Part shown: piece after piece, positions 34,646-46,209 of the stretch
Layout: each line of letters starts with the position of its first letter
Numbering within the stretch: position 1 is the first letter of the stretch
Source of the DNA: Sphaerulina vaccinii
Lineage: Eukaryota; Ascomycota; Dothideomycetes; Mycosphaerellales; Mycosphaerellaceae
NCBI GenBank assembly: GCA_022570795.1
Contig: JAKUDP010000007.1
Span: 186,001-250,000 of the forward strand
Direction: 5' to 3'
Length of the DNA: 64,000 nucleotides
The notes under the pieces: model-generated
Databases searched by the model: none
Told to the model about the DNA's origin: nothing
The model's input: only the letters and a program-made list of their open reading frames with translations
Program-made: the position numbers and the translations under genes

Positions 34646-35439
34646 ATGTCAGACTCATACGATGCCACAAGCAAAGAGGCGACCAATGCGACAAGCCAGA
34701 GACTCGAACGTCTGCACACTGCAGGAGGCCACGAAGATGATCGTACCCAGCCTTCACTCCCTACTGTCCATCGTTCCTTTGCAAATCCGGCACCACTCGG
34801 CCTTCTCTCCTTTGCGACAGGTATCTTCCTCATCTCGATCCTAGGAGTTCATGCCCGCGGTATCCAGACTCCAAACGTCATGATTGGTGTCCTGATGTTT
34901 TTCGGAGGCGTATGTCAATTCATTTCTGGTATCATGGAATTCGTAGCTGGCAATACATTCGGAGCAACAGTATTCCCAGCTTACGCTGCTTTCAACTTCA
35001 GCTATGCCATGATATACATTCCAGGTACAGGCATCCTGGCCTCTTACACTGATAGAACGACTGGTCAGCTATCGACGGACTTTTACAATGCTCTGGGAAT
35101 GTACGCTTGGGCTTGGTTCATCCTTACTGTCATTTTCACGATCGCTGCGATTCGTAGTTCCTGGGTTCTGTTTCTGACGCTATTCTTCCTGGATATCGAG
35201 CTGCTATTGCTCGCTGTGGGATACATGCTAGTCAACAATAGCGTCCTTACCGCTGCCAATTCAATCGGATTTATTGTGGCCTTCTTCAGCTGTAAGTTGT
35301 TGCCTGTATATCAATGTTACAGGAACTTGTATGATTGCTAATTGCATGCTTTCCAGACTGGGCCGGCTGTGCTGGGTTGTGGGCTGGCGGTTTGACGCCA
35401 ATCAACGTGCCAACTTTCTCGATGTATAAGCAAGCGTAG
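34646..35439 (+). CDS. GPR1/FUN34/YaaH family membrane protein (acetate/ammonium transporter-like)
   Basis: Exons 34646-35291 and 35357-35439 give 242 residues. The family signature NPAPLGL is at 47-53, followed by six membrane spans and a short tail ending PTFSMYKQA. Family members (Ady2/Ato1, AcpA) move acetate or affect its uptake and ammonia export at the plasma membrane. The last exon supplies only 27 codons (YWAGCAGLWAGGLTPINVPT), which belong to the sixth helix and tail. It shares a 514 bp promoter region with the FAH-hydrolase fusion. Pathways that end in pyruvate and acetyl units would give it a possible link, but that is inference. Confidence 0.9.
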
Positions 35440-35567
35440 ACTGCTACAGATGGGAGATGTGGTGTTTGTGAGGCCTGAGAGTAGAAAAGAGCTGTACATC
35501 TTCAGGAAAGCTGGTGATGCCGAAATGTTGCAATGAGAGTACGCAATGGACATGTTTCCGTTCATTA

Positions 35568-36047
35568 TCAATCCTCATCTGATGTTAATCTCCTCAGTCC
35601 CACAAATCGAGGTCGTTCAGAAAATCTGTTCGGTACATCTTTCGTCCTGCCAATACGTAGTGATCGTCCATCGTTCAAAATAGATTGATTGTGAAAACGC
35701 CAAAACTGCCACGAGCAGTCTTGTCCTCTGAAGGAATCCAACACTGTCTTCCCACCTGGGTGCTGGTCGACGAAGTCTGTGCAGTCGTAGACAATGGTAT
35801 CGATGACAAGCCATAGGCGATTGCTGCTCGTCTTGCTGGCTTGCACTATGCTGGCGGATATAAAGGGCAAGTCCAGGTCAGCGAGCTCGACGATCTGTAG
35901 CTTGTATGGCGAGATATCGTGCTTGTTCTCCAGTTCGACATCTGCAAACTCGACATGGTCCATGATCGCTACATGCTTCTGGCTGAGGGTAGCGTCGTCG
36001 GTATTCCTGGTCGTGGTGCCATCCGGTTTCCGTTCCAGCCATCCCAT
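35568..36047 (-). CDS. Cytochrome b5-like heme-binding protein
   Basis: A single frame of 159 residues. The heme-binding domain occupies roughly 75-135: LWLVIDTIVYDCTDFVDQHPGG with heme ligand His96 and a likely second ligand His119 (RFHN). The N-terminal 70 residues are acidic and unlike the core domain. No C-terminal membrane anchor is visible, so it may be soluble. Cytochrome b5-like domains pass electrons to oxygenases and desaturases, and a regulator and a dioxygenase lie nearby. An extra upstream exon cannot be excluded. Confidence 0.8.
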   Translation of the reverse strand: MGWLERKPDGTTTRNTDDATLSQKHVAIMDHVEFADVELENKHDISPYKLQIVELADLDLPFISASIVQASKTSSNRLWLVIDTIVYDCTDFVDQHPGGKTVLDSFRGQDCSWQFWRFHNQSILNDGRSLRIGRTKDVPNRFSERPRFVGLRRLTSDED

Positions 36048-36415
36048 GCTCTCTGTAGGTAGTGATGATCTGGGCTTGCGAGTAGCGAAGCTGCAGCAGG
36101 ACTGTCAGCGTTCACACGCCGGAGACACTCAAATCCCACATGTGCGCAAGGCAACATGAGGCGAGCTCACGGTGTAAGCGGCGGACCTTGGACACAACTC
36201 CGCCTACACAACATTCAAGCTTCGAACCCCGCAAAACATTCCGAGCCTGGAACCCCTCCCATAAGCCATCCAGTGATGTGGAGAACCATGTACCTCTGTA
36301 GGCATATATCGAGAGTGTACTATATCGATGATGTCCGTAAGACCATTTGCTGTATGGTTTCTTGCTGAGCAACATAACCATTGAACATTGACAGGAAGAT
36401 ATAAGAAACTCAGAT

Positions 36416-38333
36416 ATGGCTCCAGCACGAATCGAAGAGCCAGCTGTGTCGTGGTCGACCGAGCAGGACAACGGACCAACCAAGTATCAAGGGTTTCCGC
36501 GAAACATCAAGGCCATCGATGAGATCAATTTCGACGCTTCGCTGCAGCCAACAGAGTACGCAATTCAAGGCACCCATCCAGATTCCAAGATTCTCTTCCT
36601 GGACGTGAACATCATTGATTCGACAGGGAAGGAGCCATATCACGGAGATGTTCTGATAGAAGGTGCACAGCCTCCCAGGAGTGGATTGACTCAACCGAAG
36701 CTGATCGATCCGGTGTAGGGGAACGATTTGTTGCAGTCGGTCAGGTCCCCAACGTTGGAGAGCTGAAGAACGATAGCAAAGTCCGTGTGTTTCATGGTCG
36801 AGGTCGAACACTAATATCTGGTCTTGGAGATGCACATACACACTTTACGTGGAATGGTGGTGAGTTATCGACAAGTGCTGTTGGTAGCCCAGGAATCTGC
36901 TTCCTTCGTCGACACAGAGCTGATCCACTTCATTTTTGCTAGGTGATCTAGATCGTCTAGGCGATCTGGGCGTTGAAGAGCACACGCTGCTCACCATGCG
37001 CAGTGCACAATGCTTCATTGACTCTGGTTACACAATGTATGTTCGTGGCCAAGCAGGCTCGGCCGGCTGCTGCTGACAGACGTATTCCAGGTGTTTTGGC
37101 GCAGCTAGTGCGAAGAAGCGTCTCGACGTAGTGATCCGCGACGCTATCAACGCTGGCGATATCCCAGGTCCTCGCTATCTGGCGAATGGAATGGAGATCG
37201 CCAGGAGAGATGGAGAACTGGTCGCGGGCATTACAGCATTTGCAGATGGGCCCGATGAGATGAAGGCCGTGATACGGAAACATGTCGACCTCGGTGTTGA
37301 CAATATCAAGCTAAGCATGTCTGGCGAAGAGGTTTGCATGTTTCGGGACAACGGTCGAGAAAGTGCTGACAGATCACCAGATAACAGAGGTCCGGTCTGC
37401 CCAGAATTGCTACTTCACCGACGAAGAGACAGCAGCGTGCGTAGAGGAAGGCCATCGACTGAAGAAGCGGCTGTGTGCTCATGCTCGAGCTCGGGATTCG
37501 GTGAAAATGTGTACGTTCCTGGTCTCTCCTAAATGCGCCGTCCAGTGCTGACCACGGAGCATAGGCGTCAAGCATGGGGTCGATGTCATATATCATGCCT
37601 CGTACATTGACGACGTAGGTGAGTAGTAGACTGATAGTGTGAGGACCACAAGCGCTTGCTGATTAGTCCGATCAGGCATGGATATGCTCGAGCAGAACAA
37701 AACTAAGCACATAGTCGCGCCGGGTCTCAATTGGCTCATAGGCACACTGTACGACGCAGAGGCATTTGGGTATCCCCACACCAAAGCCGAACAGGTGGGA
37801 TATGTTAAGGAGCTTCATGCTGCAGTGTCTGGCCTTCGAGAAATGCATCGCCGAGGAATTGTTGTTCTGCCAGGAGGCGATTACGGATTTGCCTGGACCG
37901 TATGTTGTTCCAAAATATCAGGACCAGATATAGTTTTCGCTCGACACATCCGCTGACTTTCTTCTAGCCACACGGAACGTATGCGCGAGATCTGCAGCAC
38001 TTTGTCGACTTATTAGACTTCACACCACACGAGGCCATTATTGCAGCCACGAGAGGAGTCGCAGCGCTGATGATGCGGTCTCATGAGCTCGGCCAAATCC
38101 AACCAGGGTACTTTGCAGATTGTGTGCTTGTCGACGGTGACCCTCTCGATGACATTCGCATCCTGCAGGAACACTCGCGCTTAAGCATCATTTGCATCAA
38201 TGGTCGCGTCCATAAGGCCGGCAGAAAGGAATACCACCCGCCGCCCGTCGCTGGTCAGGACGGGAACAGCCATGCCATCGTTCCCGACTTGGATTTGCCG
38301 GAGGTGAAGAAGGAGATGCAGAAGCAATATTGA
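36416..38333 (+). CDS. Metal-dependent amidohydrolase (imidazolonepropionase-like)
   Basis: Eight exons: 36416-36662, 36719-36859, 36943-37036, 37091-37331, 37381-37510, 37565-37618, 37676-37899 and 37968-38333, giving 498 residues. All junctions preserve frame. The metal-binding HxH is at 122-124 (GDAHTHF). A carbamylated-Lys-type region (VDNIKLSMSG), further His residues (CAHARARDS, VIYHASY) and a late Asp (PGGDYGFAWTPHG) complete the amidohydrolase pattern, then a typical end GYFADCVLVDGDPLDDI. These enzymes hydrolyse cyclic amides, lactones or related bonds; the substrate is unknown. It shares orientation with the regulator gene 507 bp downstream. Confidence 0.9.
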
Positions 38334-38840
38334 GATGGAAATGTTAGAGGTATTTGGTGTTACATACAGATGTTGTTGCCATCAAACAAGGAAGGCGCGA
38401 ATCACGTGGACGGGATTAGTCAGGCAGAACAAAACCTCTTTCTCCTTCCGCTTCTTGCATACCTCGCGAAAACGTACAACTGCACAAGTCATCAACGCGT
38501 AAAAGTGGTATACAGTCAATGCTCGCAACAATCCACAATACCTCAATACTTCACGTGAGCTCAGTGGTCCATCAGCATGCCGAGCAGAACCGCTTCTCCG
38601 CTTGGTTCAGCCGAGCTCTCCATGAACTCTCCACATCTCCGCAGGACAAGACAAAGTACTGGCATCCTTTCTCCGCGACGTGAGCGGCCATTAAGTGTGC
38701 AGAGCTAGTATACAGGAAGCTAGTATACAGGAAGGTACCGTGCATATGGGGCCTTGAAGAACGCTTTCTCCGCACTATCTCGCCGCCTCACAACCACTTT
38801 CCACAAGTACTGAACCACATCTCTCCCTGATCGAGGGACC
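38334..38840. other. Upstream region of the Zn2Cys6 regulator
   Basis: No gene. It includes a perfect 15 bp direct repeat at 38703-38732. Confidence 0.5.
38703..38732 (+). repeat. Perfect 2 x 15 bp direct repeat in the regulator promoter
   Basis: AGCTAGTATACAGGA occurs twice without a gap, about 110 bp before the start codon. It could be a repeated factor-binding site or a replication slip. GTATAC is palindromic. Confidence 0.8.
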
Positions 38841-40874
38841 ATGTCCGAGCCTACTCCTACGAAGCGGAAGCGGCGACAGCCTGTGGCCTGCGAGGCATGC
38901 AGAGAACGCAAGATCCGTTGTTCCCGTGATGGTCAGCCTTGCAGCACTTGCGTCCGCAGAAGGGTTCGTTGCTGGTATGCTGGTGGCGCAGAGGAAGTGC
39001 AGACACAGACTCAGGCCACCCATGTTCCTCCTTCTCCGCAGTCGCACAATGGCGCCACAGATCTTGTACAGCGAGTTCAGAAGCTGGAAGAACTGTTGAG
39101 ACAAGCTCAGTACACGGCCGTTTCCCAGCAAAGCCTACCATCACAGCTCACACCATCGTCTGAAGGGACATCACATGGCAATCGAGCCACTGATGGAGCC
39201 TTACGCGGAAACCTGCGCCAAACTGATGGCGGCTATGTCCGATATATCCCTTCGTGTGATGGCTGGAGTCATTCCTCCAAAGGTTCCGGACTTGCAGGTG
39301 TAGATTTCACAGCAGCAGTATCGACACGGCAGCCTTTCACTCCGAACGCAAGCAGTCCGACGGCACTCAAGACGCTGCTCTCCCACCTTCCGCCAGTACC
39401 GCAGTGTACGGAGTTAGTGCAGATCTATACGGCCTCGTTTGCATCCCTCTTCCACTTGCTACACGACCCTACTTTTCAGGCGCAATACAACTCTTTTCTT
39501 GCGAACCCTAGCTCCGCGACAGCATCGTGGCTGGCGCTCCTGTACGCGATCCTGGCCACAGCAGTCTTAGCGTTGGATGGCGACAGTAGTGTACTGAACA
39601 GCTTAAGCAGAGAGCGCGATGCTGCTGAGAAGGTTGCTGATCTGTCAGAGCAATATCGACGTGCCGCATTTGCCTGTCTTGAGGCTGACCACTATTTCTG
39701 GAACCACAATGTAGGGACGTTGCAAGCTCTGATCCTCCTCATTTATGGCATCAGCCACAGCTATGGTTCAACTTGGACACTACTAGGTCTCACACATCAT
39801 CTTGCTATCTCAATTGGATGCCACGTGGACCCAGAAGAGCTCGGACTCAGTATGATAGAGTGCGAGGAGCGGAGAAGATGCTGGGCTTGTCTTTCCATGC
39901 TGTATACGAATCAGAGCACAACCCTCGGGGGGATCGGCAATCCACAAATACTGCAGCAGAATGTTACTACACAGCCGCCGCTGGATTGCAACGATCACGA
40001 GCTTGGAATGGGTCATCCTGTAGCCACTGCAGGTGCCACACAGATGTCCTACATGCTGCTGAAGTTCCGCCTGTACGACATTTGTTCAGATATTTGCAGC
40101 AATATCCTAGGCAAGAAAGACACTTCTTATGACATGGTGAAGCAGATTGATGCCTCGATTGTCAACGAACAGCATACTTGGGATGCGCGATACTTGGACG
40201 ATAGTCGCAGCGGACCACTAAAAGCTTATCATTTGGCGCATCTCAACATACTCTGGAGCTACTCCTCGCACCTATTGTTACTGCTACATCAATTTCACGC
40301 CACGCAAGGTGCAGCCACGCCGGAAGCCTTGTGGTCGGAGACAAGATCTATTCAGACGGCCACTCGGCTCCTCGAGATTCACGCTACGATGTCGGACTCG
40401 CCAGAGCTTGCACCATTCAGATGGTACACGCGAGGTCTAGGTAGTTTCCACGCATTTCACGCAGCCGTGATACTTTTCAACCTATTGCCATCGATCGCCC
40501 TTCGAGCGAATGCCTGCGAGGTCCACGCTGCTCTGCGTGGTTGCACAGCACGCTTCGAGAAGATGAGCGATATGAGTCCGTTGTGTTCCAAAGCCGCGCC
40601 AGTGTTGCGACGTTTAGTGTAGGTGCCTCAGACGAGCTTTCACTTCGACCAATGCGCTGACTGCGACACTGACAGTATGCGCTTGCCTGCCTCTACTGAC
40701 CACCATGACTCGCATGACGATCTTGCAGAACCCGGGCATTCTGACACATACAACGGGCAGACTGGCAACGCGGCCAATATGTCTTTGCTTGACAACATCG
40801 ATCTTGAGAGTCTGTTCGAGCACCTCCAACCGCAGCAATGGCTGACGCCAAGCAACTTGCCGTGGACTCACTAG
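38841..40874 (+). CDS. Zn2Cys6 transcription factor with fungal-specific middle domain
   Basis: Exons 38841-40618 and 40676-40874 give 658 residues. The Zn2Cys6 cluster uses Cys17, 20, 27, 34, 37 and 44 with a basic lead (TKRKRRQP), followed by a leucine-rich linker (VQRVQKLEELLRQAQ) that may dimerise. The middle homology domain spans about 180-430 and includes ERRRCWACL. Without splicing a TAG at 40620 ends the protein; removing a 57 bp intron (GTAGGT ... GACAG, branch-like GCTGAC) restores frame and adds an acidic tail with SLLDNIDLESLFEHL, resembling an activation region. It probably regulates some of its neighbours. Confidence 0.88.
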
Positions 40875-41280
40875 CGTTAATTAGTCCTCGTCTTATAGTA
40901 TGTCGGTCCGGACGCGTCTCTGCAGGTACAACAAAGTCCCAAGCCAGTAGCTGAGCTGTGAGCGATGCCGTCGGCCATTGTGACATGGCAGATAGGGCGA
41001 GGCTCATGTGTGTCTCCGCAGAGGCAAGGATGTTCGGCAGATCCAGTCGTGCGAATCCAGTGGGTCAGCAGGCATGCTGGGCATCGAGCTGCGTCTCGCC
41101 ATAGAGCATTGAAGACGACAGTATGAGAGAAGACGGCAAAGTGCATGTTGTTGTTGTGGACAGGAACTGGAAATGTGTAGTGTAGTCACTCGGTAGATTG
41201 TCGCTGCGGGCCCAACCGAAAACAACCCCAGACCTCACGCTGGCCTTTGTCATGAACAAATACCAGTACATCAGCACCCA
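40875..41280. other. Convergent 3' flanks
   Basis: About 400 bp between the regulator and dioxygenase genes, which converge here. No gene seen. Confidence 0.5.
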
Positions 41281-42404
41281 TTAATGTCCATTGACACCAT
41301 TACTGTGCCCATTCGACGTGCCATTGCTGTCAGACATGACCTCCCAATCGACGTAGCCCATCCCGCAGATCCACTCCATCACCGGCTCATACAGCACCAG
41401 CTTCGCCTTCTTTCCACCCATCGCACCGCTCAGAGCTACCCAGTTCAGCACTTCGTGTCCACCATGACCAGCCTGCTCCTCGACCTCCTCATATGTCAGG
41501 CCTTTCAGCCACTCGCTATCGCCGCCACATATCTTGTCCATGAACTTCTTGTCCCACTCCACATTGACTAGTGGATGCTTGCTGCTCAGAGGATACTCGT
41601 TCTTAGCTGCCATTTCCACCTCGTACGCGTCGAATCGGACGAAGAGGTCGGGCACACGCTTAAGAACGCTTTTGCCAACAGTCTGATACTCCTTCATGAG
41701 TTTTAGGAACTCGTCTTGCGGTGGATCTCCATTCTGGTAAGGACTCCAGTAAGGTGGCCAGTGGCTGAGTCCTCCGGTGCATATGAAGCCAACACGGGTA
41801 TCGCCTGGTAGCGACTCGGCCGCGACGCGGCATGCCTCCCCAAGGGCGTAAGCACGCGAGTATCTCATCAGTGGTGGTGTGAAGACATTCAAGAATATGG
41901 GCACAATGGCGACATTGGGTAGATCGCATTCCATGAGCACCCACGGCATGAGAAGATTGTTGCCGTACTCGATGGGACCTGTGCGAGAGACATCGAAGCC
42001 CTGGTCGACCAGCGAGCTCAAAAGAAGTTCAGCAATCTCAGGACTACCTGGGAAGTATGTCTTCTCCTTGATGCGGAGTGCTTCCATCCATTGATCAGCA
42101 GGACCGACGTGTTGTTCAGCAACACTGACAGCGATAGTTGGCATATGGTTGCGGTAGAAGTTCTCGAAGTGGTCGTCAAGGAAAGCAAAGATCACATCTG
42201 GCTTTGCATCTGTCAGAGTCCTGCCGAGGGCTCGAGTAGCGGCCTCTGTTCGTTCTCGTGCATCTGGTTTGGCTGTCTCTGGGAAGCCGAGCGCACCTGA
42301 TCACATCAGGTCAAGTCAACTACAAGATGGTAACATTCTACTTTGCAGTTCGAAGGCCTACCTGGAGCGTGGGACAAGCCCACTGCAGCCACGATCTTGC
42401 CCAT
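41281..42404 (-). CDS. LigB-type extradiol ring-cleavage dioxygenase
   Basis: Exons 42404-42362 and 42296-41281 give 352 residues. Type II extradiol dioxygenases use Fe(II) to open catecholic rings beside the hydroxyls. The likely iron ligands are in their family positions: His12 (GLSHAPG), His57 (LDDHFENF) and Glu296 (GHEVLNW). A further conserved His lies in GGLSHWPPYW. The first exon is only 43 bp but carries His12, so the splice is needed for activity. The low-complexity Asn/Gly/Ser tail is not part of the fold. It is about 7 kb from the FAH-hydrolase fusion. Gallate, protocatechuate or a substituted catechol are possible substrates. Confidence 0.92.
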
Positions 42405-42875
42405 CCTGATATGGTTACTGCACTGGTGTACTGATCACCAAGGACCTCTGGATCTGACGCACTTCGGGAGGATAAGTCGCAAGGAGCGAGGAATCGTCGA
42501 ACTAAGAATAGTATGAGAGCAGCCAAACACATTGAACTTGCGACAGAGCACTTCACGCAGTAGAAGCTTCGTGACCTTGACGTCCGTTCAGTCTTCTGAG
42601 CATAAGTCGTCTTCAAGCTTGCCGTGATAGGCGAATGCACCTGGCAAGGAAGCTCGGCATACGGCAGAAGCTCATGCGTTGCAGGCCATCGAGCTATGGT
42701 CTCGTGATCCGGTGCATTGGTTACGCCAACGCGCATCTGAGTCGGGAAGAACTGTATTCAAGCAGATATACATCTCTGTCGCGCAACGCAGAGCCATGCT
42801 AACGATGAGACTCGTCACTACGAGCCTGCTCTCCTCCTCTCCCTAGGAAGTCGCACGAACAGCAACCCGTCTAGT
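42405..42875. other. Intergenic region
   Basis: About 470 bp between the OPT transporter stop and the dioxygenase start, both genes reading leftward. It holds the dioxygenase promoter; no gene seen. Confidence 0.5.
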
Positions 42876-45397
42876 TCAAGACCACGTCGCTGGACCAAAA
42901 GTGCCACCCTCTGGAATGGCTCTATATGGCGTGCCTTTCCCATCGACGGTCGTACTCTGCACATTATTGCCCCACCAACTAACGCTAACTCCGGGAAACA
43001 CTACAGCAAAGAAGACGATCACAGCCGATACTGCCAGTCCGGAGTCTAGCGCTGCCGAGAGGACATAGTTGTACTTGGCCCACCAGAACGCGTATCGTCG
43101 TTTGATCCATCTGTTGAAGATGAAGGATACGGCGAAGGCGGAGCTGTAGTTGATGCCGGTCGCCTACACACCTGTCAGCTGTGCCTAATCTCAAGCCAAG
43201 GCCTTTACGTACAGGAGGCACGTTCCCTGTGCCTGCGAAGAAGAGCGGCCAGTGGAGGTTCTTGAGAAACACGTTTTCTGGCCACTGTTGACGAGCAAAG
43301 TATGTCAGCACCGGTAGAAGAGCGCCGAGCCAGAACAGATGCAACAGTCCTGAATACTGCTTTCCGAAGCTGTATAGACGTCCAGGACCGATGGCTCCCC
43401 AGATGATGCTTGAAGAGAAGTTCACTGTGCCCTACACGCTTGTCAGCTTTGTCAAATCTGGAGCAAACGTTATACGTACTTGAGGACAAGAGTACCCATT
43501 TGATTGCTCCGAAGTACAAATGTCCTTGACATTACCCAGCATCCAGAGTAACACGCCATTCTGGGTCAGAGAGCCCACGATACACGCCGTCAGCTGCGCG
43601 ATGAACAGCGTCCTTCTTGGTATCTTCAAGTACAATCCGAGCTTCATATCGCTAGCGAAGATCATTGCTTGTGCCAGACCAGTGTAGGCGTAGAACTTGA
43701 AGATGAGCAGCACAATCGGTTTGCCAGGAAGACTATACCCAGCAATGATCTCACCCAACACTGTGAGAACATTGCTATTGAGGTTCGCCACAGCGAAGAC
43801 AGAACCTGTCGGTATGAGATAAACCATGGCCATGAGGAAAGCGACGAAGACACCCCAGACTGGAAGACCTGTGTTGTAGACTTCCTGGACCATGATGGAA
43901 AGTGCGAGTACCACAGTTGTCATGGCTGCATACCACCACCATGGGACATCCGGATACCGATCCATCAATCGTGCATGAATGTCCTTCTTTCGATCCGATT
44001 TAAGGGCTCCGAGAATGTCTCGCCAATGGAAGAGGAAGATGTAAGTTGGTACGCAGGTCATGACTGCGAATGACATCCCGTATGAGAGTGCGAACGTCAC
44101 TGGCATAAACAGTGGGCTGTACTTCGCATACTCGTCCGGAAGAAAGTTCCCATGCTTGTCTACGACCCGGGTGGCATTGTAGTGACTCCCTGTGTTGTCG
44201 TATGTGTTACCGCCACTGAACGGCATGTATGCGGAGTACCAGACGTTGTTGTAGTAGAGGATTGGCGTGATCAATGCGTAGCAGATGATCCAGCCGGCAA
44301 AGACATTTGCTTGTGCCCAGAATGGAACGACCAATGGAGAGCCGTTGTATGCGACTTGCGACCAGTCGAGAGTCGTAGGGAGGTACGCTAGTCCTGTGGA
44401 CATGCCGAAGAGATTGTTCACCACGATATTATCTGTTCGAGGTCAGCTTGTGTTATGCACGCGCTGCTGGACTATTTGGCTTACTTGGTGCCGCCCAGCA
44501 TATGAAGGCAAATGTGCTGAGCCCAGTGAACAGGTAGCCAGGCAGCCAATACTGCGGCTCTTCAGTGCAATCCTAGTACTACCGATTTTCTCAGCTTACC
44601 CATATGAAACTTGCCGCAAAGCAAATAGAGAAGAAGCGATATCTTGAAATCTTCCAACCATCTGCCACCGGATTGAGTCTTGAGTGCAGTGTCTGGAACA
44701 GAGCAGCATTGGCAAGAGTAGACGGCCAGATCATCTGCGGCGGTTCCACGATAAATCTGTACGCGAGACCAGCCATTCCTAGCCCGAAGAGCTGCATCGT
44801 CAACGCAAGCAAGAACTGGTACGACACAGGTGCGTCCAAGTTAAAGAACGCTGGAGCCACCTGCGCCTGGATGATGTCTGTCGCCCACGAAGGTCCAAAC
44901 GCAAGATTAGACATAATAGTCACAAGCCCATGCTCCTTGATATTGAAGTAACGATCAGGATTAGTAACAAAGTCGTAGCCAAAAACATGCACTGTCTTCA
45001 GCGGCAACACCCGTGCAAGAAAAGTCCCAACAGGAAAAGCCAAAAGCTGAGCAACCAGAGACGAAATCGTAACGCTTGGATATCTCATACTGAAGAACTG
45101 ATTGATTCCTGTCCCGAGAATCGTGAAGACTATACCAGTCAACCACATCCTTAGGGTATTGACTGGCGTTGAAGGATCATCGGTATTTGGCACATTTGCT
45201 CGGACTTCGGGATAGGGACTTTGATCGTCGTCGATACTGAAGATTTCTTGTACGCTTCCGATGCCTTTGACGAAGTCGTCGAGGTCATCTTGGGCGCCGG
45301 TTTCGACGTCTGGTAATTCGACGGGAGCGGAGCTGGGTTGCTTGTCATCTTGATCGGGAGTTTGTCCGACGCTTGGGTCTTGCTTTGGTGATGCCAT
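42876..45397 (-). CDS. OPT family oligopeptide/small-molecule transporter
   Basis: Exons 45397-44600, 44551-44485, 44432-43480, 43431-43213 and 43163-42876 give 774 residues. The acidic N-terminal tail (~90 residues) is followed by about 14-16 membrane spans. Recognisable blocks include GTGINQFFSMRYP, MSNLAFGPSWATDIIQAQ, SPLVVPFWAQANVFAGW and NWWGNN-like VSWWGNN near the end. OPT proteins import tetra/pentapeptides, glutathione or metal chelates with protons at the plasma membrane. MASPKQ is taken as the start because a good intron (45402-45539) lies just before it. Gene order suggests, but does not show, a role in the nearby catabolic set. Confidence 0.92.
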
Positions 45398-45401
45398 GAG
45401 A

Positions 45402-45539
45402 CTAAAGGAAGTAGGTAGAAGAGTTAGCAAGTATCTCTCAATCGCGGAGCTGAGTTCAGCGATGTTTGTCTTTGAGCTTAGCACCCCAGTGGATGTGAGC
45501 TCGGTGAGACAGCGGATGCTTTCTGCATACTACACTTAC
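45402..45539 (-). other. Probable 5'-UTR introner-like intron of the OPT gene
   Basis: On the minus strand a GTAAGTG donor at 45539 and a TTTAG acceptor at 45402 bracket 138 bp ending four bases before the ATG. It contains GAGAGATACTTGCTAAC (complement of about 45423-45439), the block also found in two introns of the FAH-hydrolase gene. It also shares AGCTCGGTG and CACTTACC blocks with the intron at 32733-32844. Confidence 0.55.
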
Positions 45540-45807
45540 CTGGCGTTCAGCGGTTCACAAGCACCAGATCGTGTCCTGTGCTAAGTAGCACAGTGGGACA
45601 AGATCGTGAGTACCTGAATGTGAGGCTTGGATGTTTATCTCAGCGGATAGGCGGACTGCTGGCTGAATGCAATATAGCCGGCACATAGAGCTTTGCATGG
45701 GTCTACGCTGTAAACCTTCGACATGGAACCAACAGCCGGCAGTCAGACATCAAGAAGCTGTCTTCTGAACATGCTTTGAATCCTCTAGCTATACTGCTGC
45801 GTCTCTT

Positions 45808-46203
45808 GATGCCTTGGCTAGCATTGATAGCGGCAGAGATGATAGTGGCATGTCAAGTCGTCTCCAAGCAAGCGCCACATTTCTGCTACTGCGCCATCGC
45901 CTCCTCGATGCCTTGGTTGGCAAATGGTCGCAGAGATGATCGTGGCATGTCGAATTGTCTCTGAACAAGCGACAGGTTTCTGCCACTACGCCATCGCCTC
46001 CTCGATGCCTTGGTTAGCGTATTGGCAGCAGAGATGATCGTGATATGTCGATCCCGTCTCTAAGCCCGCGACAGCTTTCTGTCACTACGTCGTAGCATCT
46101 CTCGGTGCCTTAGAATGCAGAGCAGGCCGCAGAGATGATCGTGGTATGGCGACTCGTCTCTAAGCAAGCGACAAATCTCTGCCATTGCGTCGTCGCATCT
46201 CCC
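45808..46203. repeat. Minisatellite, four 99 bp copies
   Basis: Four head-to-tail copies, each starting [GA]ATGCCTT[GA]G or a close variant and containing GCAGAGATGAT[CA]GTG and GTCTC[TC]. A fifth partial copy (AATGCCTTAGTAGG) begins at 46204 and runs into the stop codon of the gene at 46210-46812. Copies differ at roughly a fifth of positions. The unit length is a multiple of three. Confidence 0.9.
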
Positions 46204-46209
46204 AATGCC

